Shown: piece after piece, positions 1-7,671 of the stretch
Position numbering within the stretch: the first letter of the stretch is position 1
Layout of the letters: each line of letters opens with the position of its first letter
NCBI RefSeq assembly: GCF_001428365.1
Contig: NZ_LMSH01000002.1
Span: 370,796-434,795 of the forward strand
DNA length: 64,000 nt
Origin: Arthrobacter sp. Soil763
GTDB taxonomy: Bacteria; Actinomycetota; Actinomycetes; Actinomycetales; Micrococcaceae
Direction: 5' to 3'
Translations under genes and position numbers: made by a program
The notes under the pieces: model-generated
What the model was told of the DNA's origin: nothing
Database searches by the model: none
What the model saw: the letters and a program-made list of their open reading frames with translations, nothing else

Positions 1-404
1 CGGGCTGGCAGGCCGGCCTCAAGGAAGCCGGACTGCAGCCCGGGCCGGTGGTCCAGGGCGACTTCACCCCCGCCGGCGGAACCGAGGCCGCCGAGCAGTT
101 GCTGGCCGAGGACCGCAGCGTCGACGGCCTGTTCGCCGCCTCCGACCTGATGGCCCGCGGCGCCATTATCGCGCTGCAGGCCGCGGGCCTGGCAGTCCCG
201 GGGGACGTCGCCGTCGTCGGGTTTGACGACCACCTGGCCGCGCCCGGAGAGCTGCCGTTGACGACCATCAACCAGCCGACCGTGGACATGGCCGCCGAGG
301 CCGGCCGCCTGCTGCTCGCGGATATCGAAGACCCGGGCACCAGCCGCGAACCGCTCATTTACCCGGCGCGCCTGGTGGTCAGGGCGAGCACCAAGGCAGC
401 CTAG
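1..404 (+). CDS. LacI-family transcriptional regulator, C-terminal part (5' end outside window)
   Basis: The reading frame is open from the first bases and ends at TAG 402-404, so about 133 C-terminal residues are visible. They match the effector-binding domain of LacI/GalR repressors: the segment GLFAASDLMARGAI, then VPGDVAVVGFDDHLAAP, then the closing LTTINQPTVDMAAEAGRLLL. The N-terminal helix-turn-helix lies upstream of the window, so the regulated sugar or operon cannot be read. These proteins usually control an adjacent carbohydrate operon, which here would be to the left. The family call is firm; the target is unknown. Confidence 0.88.
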   Translation, partial: GWQAGLKEAGLQPGPVVQGDFTPAGGTEAAEQLLAEDRSVDGLFAASDLMARGAIIALQAAGLAVPGDVAVVGFDDHLAAPGELPLTTINQPTVDMAAEAGRLLLADIEDPGTSREPLIYPARLVVRASTKAA

Positions 405-433
405 GAGCCGGCCCTGGCGGCCTTAAGGGCCCG

Positions 434-1099
434 TTAGCGGCCGTGCCGGCCGTGGTCCCGCCACTTGCCCGAGTCGACCACCTGGACGGCGACGCCGAGG
501 GTGCCCTTCGCGAGGATCAGGGGTTTGGTGGTGCCGGCGGCGGCTACCGCGGCGGAGACCTTCCCGGCCTTCAGCGTGAGTACCTCCTGCTCCGGATTCT
601 CCAGATCCTCTATGACCGGGGTCTTGCCGGCAAGGACGTCGACGGCGGGCGCTGCCGCCACGTGCCGGACCGTGAGCTTGCCCTGGCCCCGCGGGCTGGG
701 CGAGGTGTCATTCCGGAACAGGGTGGCGGTGGGATCGCCGTCCTCGTCCAGATGGGCGACGGCGGTGTAATTCCGGCCCTCCCGGAGTTTCACCTCGACG
801 GGCCCGATCACGGCGTCGTCGGCGCTCTTGGCGTTGGCGGCCGTGACGGCAATCTCGTAGCTTCCGCCCTCGAGCTTCAGCGGGCCGGCGAGCTTGCCGG
901 GCTTGAAGTCGTCCAGGGTCAGCTTGCCGTTGACCCAGACGTCCACGGTGAGGCCGGGGACGCCGTGGAGCACAGAGAGGACGGCGTCCTCGCCGTGGTG
1001 CCTGCCGCCGTCGTGCTTCCCGCCGGCCTGGGCCGGGGCTGCGAAGGCCAGTGCGGCCGCCAGGGACAGGGCGCCGGCGGCATAAACGGTTTTGCGCAT
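434..1099 (-). CDS. Secreted DUF4397 domain protein
   Basis: A 221-residue protein with a Sec-type signal peptide: MRKT, a hydrophobic stretch to about residue 22, and an AQAGG cleavage region. A His/Gly-rich spacer follows (KHDGGRHHGED). Residues about 40-200 carry two DUF4397-like repeats; the first begins VLSVLHGVPGLTVDVWVNGK and the second begins LTVRHVAAAPAVDVLAG. The domain is common in exported actinobacterial proteins of unknown role. The start is supported by AGGAG six bases before the ATG. The C-terminus ends in basic residues (WRDHGRHGR) and has no sortase signal. Function unknown; exported location is inferred from the signal peptide. Confidence 0.85.
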   Translation of the reverse strand: MRKTVYAAGALSLAAALAFAAPAQAGGKHDGGRHHGEDAVLSVLHGVPGLTVDVWVNGKLTLDDFKPGKLAGPLKLEGGSYEIAVTAANAKSADDAVIGPVEVKLREGRNYTAVAHLDEDGDPTATLFRNDTSPSPRGQGKLTVRHVAAAPAVDVLAGKTPVIEDLENPEQEVLTLKAGKVSAAVAAAGTTKPLILAKGTLGVAVQVVDSGKWRDHGRHGR

Positions 1100-1210
1100 T
1101 TCAAACTCCTCATTGAGTTGCCCGGATTCGGGCGGTGATGTGCTGACACCGTTAATACCGGCCGGAGGCCCGCCGCGGATGCAGCGGCCGGCCCTGTGAC
1201 CGCGTTTCCC

Positions 1211-1627
1211 TTATTTTTTGCGCTCCAGCAGCAGGTTGGTGATGCGCAGCGTGCACAGCCTTTCGGCGGCCTCGTTGGCGATCAGCACCTCGTGGGTGGT
1301 CAACGTGCCGCCCAGGTGGATCGGGGTCGCCGTGATGGTGATGGTCCCCTCCCGGGCCGACTTGTGGTGCGTGGCGGAAACGTCCACCCCCACCGCCGTC
1401 TTGCCCAGGGTGCTTGCGTGGATCACCGCCGCCCAGGAACCGACGGCTTCACCCACGGCCAGCGAGGCGCCGCCGTGCAGCAGCCCGAAGGACTGGCGGT
1501 TGCCCTCCACCGGCATGGTCGCGACGACCCGTTCGACGGATTCCTCGACAATCTTTACGCCCATTTTTTCGTCGAGCTCACCCAGGGTGATCTTCCACAG
1601 CTCGGTACCGCGCGGATCGGTGGTCAT
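1211..1627 (-). CDS. Hotdog-fold thioesterase, MenI/YdiI-like
   Basis: A 138-residue single hotdog domain. The segments SFGLLHGGASLAVGEAVGS and VGVDVSATHHKSAREGTI closely follow the YdiI/MenI/EntH pattern (LLHGGAS with a catalytic acidic residue in the following helix, then NHxxSAREG). That subfamily hydrolyses aryl-CoA thioesters, including 1,4-dihydroxy-2-naphthoyl-CoA of menaquinone synthesis. The start at 1627 has a strong GAGGAGG 4 bp upstream; a longer frame further upstream lacks such a site. The gene is divergent from paaZ, and the TetR-type operator at 1717-1738 lies between them. It may therefore be a phenylacetate-regulated aryl-CoA thioesterase, or the missing MenI of the menaquinone genes at 33.5-49 kb. 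The family is secure, the substrate is not. Confidence 0.8.
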   Translation of the reverse strand: MTTDPRGTELWKITLGELDEKMGVKIVEESVERVVATMPVEGNRQSFGLLHGGASLAVGEAVGSWAAVIHASTLGKTAVGVDVSATHHKSAREGTITITATPIHLGGTLTTHEVLIANEAAERLCTLRITNLLLERKK

Positions 1628-1716
1628 AGCGCCTCCTCGGAAATCGGCCCGATGCCGGCCGGTTGGTCCTGCCGTTACTAGTGTGCGGGCGGGCAGGTTC
1701 ATGTACTGTAGACATA

Positions 1717-1738
1717 TTACCGAACGGACGGTCAGTAA
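1717..1738. promoter_or_regulatory. Putative PaaR/TetR operator between thioesterase gene and paaZ
   Basis: A 22-bp imperfect dyad beginning TTACCGAACGG and ending CGGTCAGTAA. It is alignable base for base with the sites at 7603-7624 (paaI-paaK), 15606-15627 (paaA, reverse strand) and 5630-5651 (regulator gene, reverse strand). The shared core is ACCGAnCGttC. It overlaps AT-rich sequence (GACATATTACC) that could be the -10 region. Binding by the TetR protein encoded at 5010-5621 is inferred. Confidence 0.65.
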
Positions 1739-1786
1739 TGTGCTGGCCGCGTCGATCTTGCCCCGTGTTGGAAGGACCCGTCAACG

Positions 1787-3898
1787 ATGACCACCACTGC
1801 AACAGCTCCGGAACCCACTGTCGACACCGTCGAAATCGTCCCCAGTTTTATCCGGAACTCGTGGTGGACCCCCGACGCCGCCTCGGCAGGGGGCGCCGCG
1901 CCCGTCCGGGACGCCAGCACCGGCGAACTACTCGCCCGGGTCAGCACCGAGGGCCTGGACCTGGTCTCCGTCGTCGACTACGGCCGCACCACCGGGCAGG
2001 CCGGACTGGGCAAGCTGACCTTCCACCAGCGGGCGCTCAAGCTCAAGGAACTCGCCCAGTACCTGAACGGCCGCCGGGACGAGTTCTACGCGCTCTCCGC
2101 CCAGACAGGCGCCACCAAGGTCGACTCCATGATCGACATCGACGGCGGCATCGGTGTGCTGTTCACCTTCGGCTCCAAGGGCCGCCGCGAACTGCCCAAC
2201 GCCCAGGTGGTGGTGGACGGCCCGATGGAGATCCTGTCCCGGGACGGCTCCTTCGCCGGTGAGCACATCTACACCCGGATTCCCGGCGTCGCCGTGCAGA
2301 TCAACGCCTTCAACTTCCCGGTCTGGGGCATGCTCGAGAAACTCGCCCCGGCCTTCATCGCCGGCGTCCCGACGATCGTCAAGCCGGCCACTCCGACCGG
2401 CTTCGTCGCCGCGGCCGTGGTCAATGCGATCGACGAGTCCGGCATCCTGCCCGAGGGTTCCCTGCAGCTGGTCTCGGGCCCGGCCCGCACCCTGCTGGAC
2501 CACCTTGACTACCGCGACCTCGTTGCCTTCACCGGCTCCGCCTCCACCGCCGACACGCTCAAGTCCCACCCCAACGTGGTCAAGGGCGGCGTCCGCTTCA
2601 CCTCCGAAACCGACTCGCTGAACGCCGCGATCCTGGGCCCGGACGCGGTCAAGGGATCCCCCGAATTCGACGCGTTCGTCAAGTCCCTCGTCACCGAAAT
2701 GACCGCCAAGGCCGGGCAGAAGTGCACCTCGATCCGCCGCGCAATCGTGCCGCAGGAGCTCGTGTCCGACGTCGCCGCCGCCGTGGGGGAGCGGATCACC
2801 GAACGCGTCGTGCTGGGCGACCCCCGCGCCGAGGGCGTCACCATGGGCGCCCTCGCCTCGCTCGAGCAGCTCGCCGACGTCCGCGCCGCCGTGCAGACCA
2901 TGCTCGACGCCGGCGGCGAACTCGCCTACGGCAGCCTCGATTCGCCGAAGGTCACCAGCGCGGACGGGACCGTCGGCGTCGTCGACGGCGGGGCGTTCAT
3001 GTCGCCCGTGCTGTTGAGCTGGGCCGACCCCGAGGCCGAGACGGTCCACTCGCTCGAAGCCTTCGGACCCGTTTCGTCCCTGATCGGGTACACCGACGTC
3101 GCCGACGCCGTCCGCCTCGCCGCCCGCGGCGGCGGCTCCCTGGTCGCCTCGGTCTGCACCAACGACCCCGAGGTGGCCCGTGAACTGGTCACCGGCATCG
3201 CGGCGCACCACGGCCGCGTCCTAATGCTCAACCGCGAGGACGCCCGCAGCTCCACCGGGCACGGCTCCCCGGTGCCGCACCTGGTCCACGGCGGTCCCGG
3301 CCGGGCCGGCGGCGGCGAGGAACTGGGCGGCATCCGCTCGGTCATGCACCACATGCAGCGCACCGCCATCCAGGGCTCGCCCAACATGCTGACCGCCGTC
3401 ACCGGCATCTGGCACACTGGCGCGGACCGCAACTTCACGCTTGAGACCGAGGGACAGCACCCGTTCCGCAAGTCCCTGGCCACGCTGCACATCGGCGACG
3501 CCATCCGCTCGGAGCTGCGCGAGGTCACCCTCGACGAAATCACGAAATTCGCCAACTCCACCGGTGACACGTTCTACGCCCACACCAACCAGGAGGCGGC
3601 GGAAGCCAACCCGTTCTTCCCGGGCATCGTGGCACACGGCTACCTGCTGCTGGCCTGGGGCGCCGGACTGTTCGTGGAGCCCGCGCCGGGCCCGGTGCTG
3701 GCGAACTACGGCCTCGAGAACCTGCGCTTCATCACGCCGGTCGCGGCCGGCGACTCCATCCGGGTCACGCTGACGGCCAAGAAGATCACCCCGCGCGAGA
3801 CCGACGAGTACGGCGAGGTGGCCTGGGACGCAGTGCTGACCAACCAGAACGACGAAATCGTGGCCACCTACGACGTTCTGACCCTCGTGGAGAAGTAG
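1787..3898 (+). CDS. paaZ: Bifunctional oxepin-CoA hydrolase / 3-oxo-5,6-dehydrosuberyl-CoA semialdehyde dehydrogenase
   Basis: A 703-residue fusion. Residues ~20-530 are an aldehyde dehydrogenase with the catalytic cysteine in KAGQKCTSIRRA, a cofactor-loop region near AFTGSAS and the catalytic glutamate near TSETDS. Residues ~550-700 are a MaoC-like (R)-specific hydratase domain (FYAHTNQEAAEANPFFPGIV then HGYLLLAW). In the aerobic phenylacetyl-CoA pathway PaaZ opens the oxepin-CoA ring and oxidises the resulting aldehyde. The length matches complete PaaZ fusions. It stands alone downstream of a putative PaaR operator, away from paaABCDE at 15.6 kb, consistent with a split catabolon. Confidence 0.95.
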   Translation: MTTTATAPEPTVDTVEIVPSFIRNSWWTPDAASAGGAAPVRDASTGELLARVSTEGLDLVSVVDYGRTTGQAGLGKLTFHQRALKLKELAQYLNGRRDEFYALSAQTGATKVDSMIDIDGGIGVLFTFGSKGRRELPNAQVVVDGPMEILSRDGSFAGEHIYTRIPGVAVQINAFNFPVWGMLEKLAPAFIAGVPTIVKPATPTGFVAAAVVNAIDESGILPEGSLQLVSGPARTLLDHLDYRDLVAFTGSASTADTLKSHPNVVKGGVRFTSETDSLNAAILGPDAVKGSPEFDAFVKSLVTEMTAKAGQKCTSIRRAIVPQELVSDVAAAVGERITERVVLGDPRAEGVTMGALASLEQLADVRAAVQTMLDAGGELAYGSLDSPKVTSADGTVGVVDGGAFMSPVLLSWADPEAETVHSLEAFGPVSSLIGYTDVADAVRLAARGGGSLVASVCTNDPEVARELVTGIAAHHGRVLMLNREDARSSTGHGSPVPHLVHGGPGRAGGGEELGGIRSVMHHMQRTAIQGSPNMLTAVTGIWHTGADRNFTLETEGQHPFRKSLATLHIGDAIRSELREVTLDEITKFANSTGDTFYAHTNQEAAEANPFFPGIVAHGYLLLAWGAGLFVEPAPGPVLANYGLENLRFITPVAAGDSIRVTLTAKKITPRETDEYGEVAWDAVLTNQNDEIVATYDVLTLVEK

Positions 3899-3926
3899 CG
3901 CCCTCTCCTCCGTTCCACCCCGCCCG

Positions 3927-3985
3927 TTGCCCTATCACTTATGGCTGCCAAAGCCCTGGAATGGCAACCATAAGTGATAGGGCAA
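3927..3985. repeat. Long intergenic inverted repeat (24-bp arms, 11-nt loop)
   Basis: Arms 3927-3950 and 3962-3985 pair over 24 bp with a single C.A mismatch six pairs from the loop; the 11-nt loop is AAGCCCTGGAA. The stem begins TTGCCCTATCACTTATGG and is much less GC-rich than the surroundings. It starts 28 bp after the paaZ stop and precedes a separately transcribed gene, so a terminator role is plausible, but there is no T tract. Two 13-bp CGCTTTCCACCCC-like units follow at about 4001-4026. Confidence 0.8.
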
Positions 3986-4062
3986 CCGGGGCCGGGCGGG
4001 CGCTTTCCACCCCGCTTTCCACCCCGCTGCGGCGTAAAATCGTGCTCGTAGGAGGTGGCGAC

Positions 4063-4470
4063 ATGTCCCTAGTACTCAACAAAGCCACAACAGTCCTGCC
4101 AGTCGATGATGCAGCGCGTGCCCGGCATTTCTATGCGGACACCCTGGGGCTCCCGCACCGCGGCGTGGCAGACGACGGAAGCGAAATATTCGGCTCGGAG
4201 GGCGGCCCGTTGCTCCAGTTGATGCCGGTCAAGGACGGAAAGCACTCAGAGCACACCACCCTGAGTTTTGAGGTCAGCGGCATCGAACGCACGGTCCAGG
4301 AAATGGAAGCCCGGGGTGTCACGTTCCAGGACTATGACCTTCCGGACCTCAAGACCGAAAACCACATCTGCACCACGGACTCGGAGAAGTGCGCCTGGTT
4401 CATGGACACCGAGCACAACATCCTCTGCGTCCACGAGAACATCACGACGGCGGCCGACTACCAGCTGTAG
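4063..4470 (+). CDS. VOC-family (glyoxalase-fold) protein
   Basis: A 135-residue protein of one vicinal-oxygen-chelate unit: TVLPVDDAARARHFYADTLG at the N-terminus, HTTLSFEVSGIERTVQEME in the middle and the closing WFMDTEHNILCVHEN. The start at 4063 has TAGGAGG seven bp upstream; an in-frame ATG at 3961 sits inside the inverted repeat and is unlikely. VOC proteins include glyoxalases, dioxygenases and resistance proteins. Candidate metal ligands (a His in the HTTL strand, Glu/His near the C-terminus) are present, but the substrate cannot be assigned. It is a single gene between paaZ and a small acidic gene. Confidence 0.83.
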   Translation: MSLVLNKATTVLPVDDAARARHFYADTLGLPHRGVADDGSEIFGSEGGPLLQLMPVKDGKHSEHTTLSFEVSGIERTVQEMEARGVTFQDYDLPDLKTENHICTTDSEKCAWFMDTEHNILCVHENITTAADYQL

Positions 4471-4563
4471 GCGTGGAGCCGGTCGCCTGCTGCCGCTTCG
4501 CTCAGTCGGGGACGCGCCAGGGTCCGGCGGGCGACCCACGCCCGCCGGACCCCGCGCAGCCTG

Positions 4564-4869
4564 TCAGGACTCGGCGCCGCCGTGCAGGCCGTCGTCGCTA
4601 CTGTCATCCTCGGGCCCGGTGCCGCGGCCGGACTCGCTGCGGTCGGAGAGGTCCATGTTGCCGCGCGCCTCGTCCATGGTGGGGCCGCCGGCGGGGACGC
4701 TGTAGGTGTCGGGGCGGATGCCGTGCGCCTGTTCCTCGATCAGCGCCTGCTCCTCGCTGAAGCGGATGGCGTTTGCTTCGTCGCCTGCATCGCCGGGAAT
4801 GTCTTCCCGGATCTTCGACGGGTCCGGAACGATGAATCCTGCGGCGGGATCTTCCTTGGGGTGGCTCAT
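4564..4869 (-). CDS. Small acidic hypothetical protein
   Basis: A 101-residue hydrophilic protein starting MSHPKEDPAAGFIVPDPSK, rich in Asp/Glu, Ser and Gly (SDRSESGRGTGPEDDSSDDG near the end) and probably disordered. It has no signal peptide, membrane segment or recognisable domain. The start at 4869 is chosen because GGAGGAAGGAAG precedes that ATG; an upstream in-frame start at 4932 has no such site. A possible operator palindrome lies 57-76 bp upstream of the start. I do not recognise its function. Confidence 0.6.
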   Translation of the reverse strand: MSHPKEDPAAGFIVPDPSKIREDIPGDAGDEANAIRFSEEQALIEEQAHGIRPDTYSVPAGGPTMDEARGNMDLSDRSESGRGTGPEDDSSDDGLHGGAES

Positions 4870-4925
4870 GGTTCTTCCTTCCTCCGATGATGGCTTTCTA
4901 CCACCGTAAACCGCGGTCGGCGGAA

Positions 4926-4945
4926 ATACCAAGCACGCTTAGTAT
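4926..4945. promoter_or_regulatory. Near-perfect 20-bp palindrome upstream of the small acidic gene
   Basis: The sequence ATACCAAGCACGCTTAGTAT differs from its own reverse complement at four positions in two mismatched pairs (C/T and A/G). It has the size and form of a TetR-family operator and lies between the 3' end of the TetR gene and the start of the gene at 4869. It is not the same sequence as the four paa operators. Function inferred from symmetry only. Confidence 0.4.
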
Positions 4946-5009
4946 CCGGGCGGAGTCGTCAATAGGGCCGGGCACCCAGCGCACCGCTAAGGACCGGCTG
5001 GCTACTGGC

Positions 5010-5621
5010 TCAGCCCCGGGTGGGGACGTGCAGGCCGTGGAATGCCATGGTGATGACGTCGTCGGCCAGCTTGGCCGGGGAGAGCGAACCGCCCGGCTTG
5101 TACCACTCGACGATCGAGTTGATCGTGCCGAACAGCAGGCGGGCGACGGTGCGCGGGTCGATGTCCTGGCGCAGCGAGCCCTCGTCGCGGGCCGCGGAAA
5201 TCAGGGCCGCCACCTTGTGGTCGAAGGTGCGGCGGCGTTCAAGGGCGTCGCGTTCGATCTCGGTGTTGCCGCGCAACCGCAGCAGCAGGGTGACAAACGG
5301 CAGCCGCTCCACCAGGACGGAGATGGTCTCGCGGACCACGAATTCCAGCCGCGCTTCGGCCGAGCCGTGCTGCGCTTCGGGGCGGTCCAGGATGGCTTCG
5401 AGGCCACCCAGCGCGTGGTCCAGGGCGAGCTTCAGGAGATCGCCCTTGGAGGGCACGTGGTGGTAGATCGCGGACTTGGAAATGCCCAGGTTCTCGGCCA
5501 GGATGCCCATCGAGGTGGCGTCGTAGCCGTGGCGGTTAAAGACGTCGACGGCGATCAGCAGCACCGACTGCTGATCATAGCCGGGGCGGCCGCGCTTGGT
5601 GGTGGTTGCTGTGCTGGGCAT
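5010..5621 (-). CDS. TetR-family regulator, probable phenylacetate repressor (PaaR-like)
   Basis: A 203-residue TetR protein. The N-terminal helix-turn-helix is at residues ~15-60 (VFNRHGYDATSMGILAENLG then ISKSAIYHHVPSKGDLLKLA). The C-terminal two thirds are a helical ligand domain ending ADDVITMAFHGLHVPTRG. Its position 89 bp downstream of paaK on the same strand, and four similar 22-bp operators in front of paaZ, paaI-paaK, paaA and itself, point to a phenylacetyl-CoA-responsive repressor. It has its own putative operator at 5630-5651, suggesting autoregulation. The family is certain; the effector is inferred. Confidence 0.88.
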   Translation of the reverse strand: MPSTATTTKRGRPGYDQQSVLLIAVDVFNRHGYDATSMGILAENLGISKSAIYHHVPSKGDLLKLALDHALGGLEAILDRPEAQHGSAEARLEFVVRETISVLVERLPFVTLLLRLRGNTEIERDALERRRTFDHKVAALISAARDEGSLRQDIDPRTVARLLFGTINSIVEWYKPGGSLSPAKLADDVITMAFHGLHVPTRG

Positions 5622-5629
5622 ACTCGCTA

Positions 5630-5651
5630 GTTTCTCATGAACGGTCGGTCG
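5630..5651. promoter_or_regulatory. Putative autoregulatory TetR operator
   Basis: Read on the minus strand, this 22-bp stretch contains ACCGACCGTTC, identical to the core of the paaA operator at 15606-15627. It begins 9 bp upstream of the start of the TetR gene. The second half (ATGAGAAA) is degenerate, so this is the weakest of the four sites. Confidence 0.5.
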
Positions 5652-5710
5652 GCCCGGCGGCGTGGCCGGCGGCCGGACCCCGAAGGGACCGGCCGCCGGG
5701 TACCGGCGCC

Positions 5711-7060
5711 TTAGGCCTTGGGGCGCAGGTCGTAGATGCGGCGGAGCTTGCCGTTGGAGCGTTCCAGCGAACCCGGATCAACGACGTCGACCGTGCAGGA
5801 CGACCCCACGTGGATCTTGATCTGCTGCTGCAGCACCTTCGCGGCCGTCGCGCTGCTCTCGATCGAGACGGCGTCGCGGCGTTCGATCCGGACCGTCAGC
5901 TGGTCCATCCGCTGGCCCTCGGGCCGGGTCAGTTCCAGCTGGAAATGCGGGCTGAGCTCCGGGATGCGCAGCGCGATTTCCTCGATCTGGGAGGGGAAGA
6001 GGTTGACGCCGCGCAGGATGATCATGTCATCGCTGCGCCCGGTGATGCGGCCCATGCGGCGGTGCGCCGGGCGGGCGGTGCCGGGCAGCAGCCGGGTCAG
6101 GTCCTTGGTGCGGTACCGGATGATCGGCAGGGCTTCCTTGGTGAGCGAGGTGAAGACCAGTTCGCCGTGCTCGCCATCGCCCAGGACCGAATCCACACCC
6201 ACGGCCGGATTGAAGGCGTCAATGATCTCAGGCCGGAAGTGGTCCTCCCAGATGTGGCTGCCGTCCTGGGTCTCCACGGCCTCGCCGGCGACGCCGGGGC
6301 CCATGACCTCGGAAAGGCCGTAGATATCGCAGGCCTTGATGTTCATGGTGACCTCGAGCTCGTGGCGCATTTCCTCGGTCCACGGCTCGGCCCCGAGCAC
6401 AGCGTACTTCAGCGAGGTGGAGGCCGGGTCGATGCCCTGCTTGATCATGGCGTCGGCGATGGTCAGCAGGTAGGTCGGGGTGGCCAGGATGGCATCCGGT
6501 TCGAAGTCCTGGATGAGCTGGATCTGGCGTTCGGTCTGGCCACCGGAGATCGGGATGACCGTGCAGCCCAGGGCTTCGGCGCCCGCGTGGGCGCCCAGGC
6601 CGCCGGTGAACAGGCCGTAGCCGTAGGCGTTGTGCACCTTCATGCCGGGCCGGACGCCGGAGGCACGCAGCGAACGGGCCACGAGCTTGGCCCAGTCGGC
6701 GAGGTCCTGCTTGGTGTAGCCGACGACGGTGGCGCGGCCGGTGGTGCCGGAGCTGGCGTGGATCCGGGCGATCTCCTTCTGCGGGACCGCGAACATCCCG
6801 AACGGGTATTCCAGCCGGAGGTCTTCCTTGGTGGTGAACGGGAACTTCCCCAGGTCGGAGAGCTCGCGCAGGTCGGTGGGGTGGACGCCGGCCTCGTCGA
6901 ACTTCCGCTTGTAGAGCGGGACCCGGTCGTAGGCGTAGGCCACGGTGTGCTGCAGGCGGGACAGCTGGAGGGCTTCGAGCTCGTCGCGGGAAATGGTTTC
7001 TTCGCGGTCCAGGACGGCGTCGCCGGTGGCGAGGGCAGATTCAGCGGTGGGGGTGGTCAT
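5711..7060 (-). CDS. paaK: Phenylacetate-CoA ligase
   Basis: A 449-residue adenylate-forming ligase that makes phenylacetyl-CoA, the entry step of the pathway. Visible motifs are the AMP-binding loop HASSGTTGRATVVGYT, then SGGQTERQIQLIQDFEPDAI, YGLSEVMGPGVAGE and the late TGRSDDMIILRGVNLFPSQI. The C-terminal domain closes with the lysine-containing SNGKLRRIYDLRPKA. The start at 7060 has AGGA upstream; an upstream extension in the same frame is low-complexity antisense of paaI and is rejected. It lies 13 bp after paaI and is surely cotranscribed with it from the operator-controlled promoter at 7603-7624. Confidence 0.95.
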   Translation of the reverse strand: MTTPTAESALATGDAVLDREETISRDELEALQLSRLQHTVAYAYDRVPLYKRKFDEAGVHPTDLRELSDLGKFPFTTKEDLRLEYPFGMFAVPQKEIARIHASSGTTGRATVVGYTKQDLADWAKLVARSLRASGVRPGMKVHNAYGYGLFTGGLGAHAGAEALGCTVIPISGGQTERQIQLIQDFEPDAILATPTYLLTIADAMIKQGIDPASTSLKYAVLGAEPWTEEMRHELEVTMNIKACDIYGLSEVMGPGVAGEAVETQDGSHIWEDHFRPEIIDAFNPAVGVDSVLGDGEHGELVFTSLTKEALPIIRYRTKDLTRLLPGTARPAHRRMGRITGRSDDMIILRGVNLFPSQIEEIALRIPELSPHFQLELTRPEGQRMDQLTVRIERRDAVSIESSATAAKVLQQQIKIHVGSSCTVDVVDPGSLERSNGKLRRIYDLRPKA

Positions 7061-7073
7061 CTGGGTCCTACTT

Positions 7074-7580
7074 CTATTTCTTGGAGATGGTGCGGCTGCG
7101 GCCGCGGAACTCGGCGATGAGTTCGCCCTGGGTGGAGCTGTCGGCGGGCAGTTCGCCCGGGACCGTGCCGGCGGACGTGTCCGTACCGGGCGCGGCGCCG
7201 GGGTCTGCGGCGTAGATCTGAATGTCATAGATGCCGCTGCGGCCGGCGCTCGCGCGGCGGTTGGCGACGGCGGTGAGGATCTGTCCCCGGAAGGCAGGCT
7301 TCACGAAATTGATGTCGACGCCGGACGCGACGGTGATGCTGTCGACCTCGCCCGGGGCCGGTGAGGCGGGGTTGCAGGCGAGGGCGAAGGCCGTGTCACC
7401 GAAGGCGAAGATCATGCCCCCGTGGGCCATACCGAAGCCGTTGAGCATCTCGCGGCGGAGCGGCATCCGGATGGTGGCGTGGCCGTCCTCAAGCGCCAGG
7501 ACCTCGATCCCCATCCACTCGGAGGCGTAATCGTCTTTCAGGATGGGGTGGGTCTCACCGGAAATCGTCAGTTCAGCCAT
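7074..7580 (-). CDS. paaI: PaaI hydroxyphenylacetyl-CoA thioesterase
   Basis: A 168-residue hotdog thioesterase with the PaaI signature GFGMAHGGMIFAFGDTAFAL, which includes the catalytic Asp, followed by ACNPASPAP. In this pathway PaaI releases CoA from dead-end aryl-CoA intermediates. Residues ~125-155 (DPGAAPGTDTSAGTVPGELP and following) are an extra loop compared with typical ~140-residue PaaI. GGAGG lies 9 bp before the ATG. It is the first gene of a paaI-paaK unit whose promoter region holds the best of the four TetR-type palindromes. Confidence 0.93.
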   Translation of the reverse strand: MAELTISGETHPILKDDYASEWMGIEVLALEDGHATIRMPLRREMLNGFGMAHGGMIFAFGDTAFALACNPASPAPGEVDSITVASGVDINFVKPAFRGQILTAVANRRASAGRSGIYDIQIYAADPGAAPGTDTSAGTVPGELPADSSTQGELIAEFRGRSRTISKK

Positions 7581-7602
7581 GCGTCATTGCCTCCAGCTTT
7601 AT

Positions 7603-7624
7603 TTACCGAATGTTCATTAGGTAA
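7603..7624. promoter_or_regulatory. PaaR/TetR operator upstream of paaI-paaK
   Basis: A near-perfect 22-bp palindrome with arms TTACCGAATG and CATTAGGTAA around a TT/TC centre. It is 23 bp upstream of the paaI start and between the divergent paaI and pta genes. Aligned with 1717-1738 and 15606-15627 it gives a shared pattern beginning TTACCGA. It probably controls paaI-paaK; whether it also affects pta is unknown. Confidence 0.75.
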
Positions 7625-7671
7625 TCCCATTCTGGTGCCCGCTGTCAAGGGGCGTAAGTATGCTGGGACAC

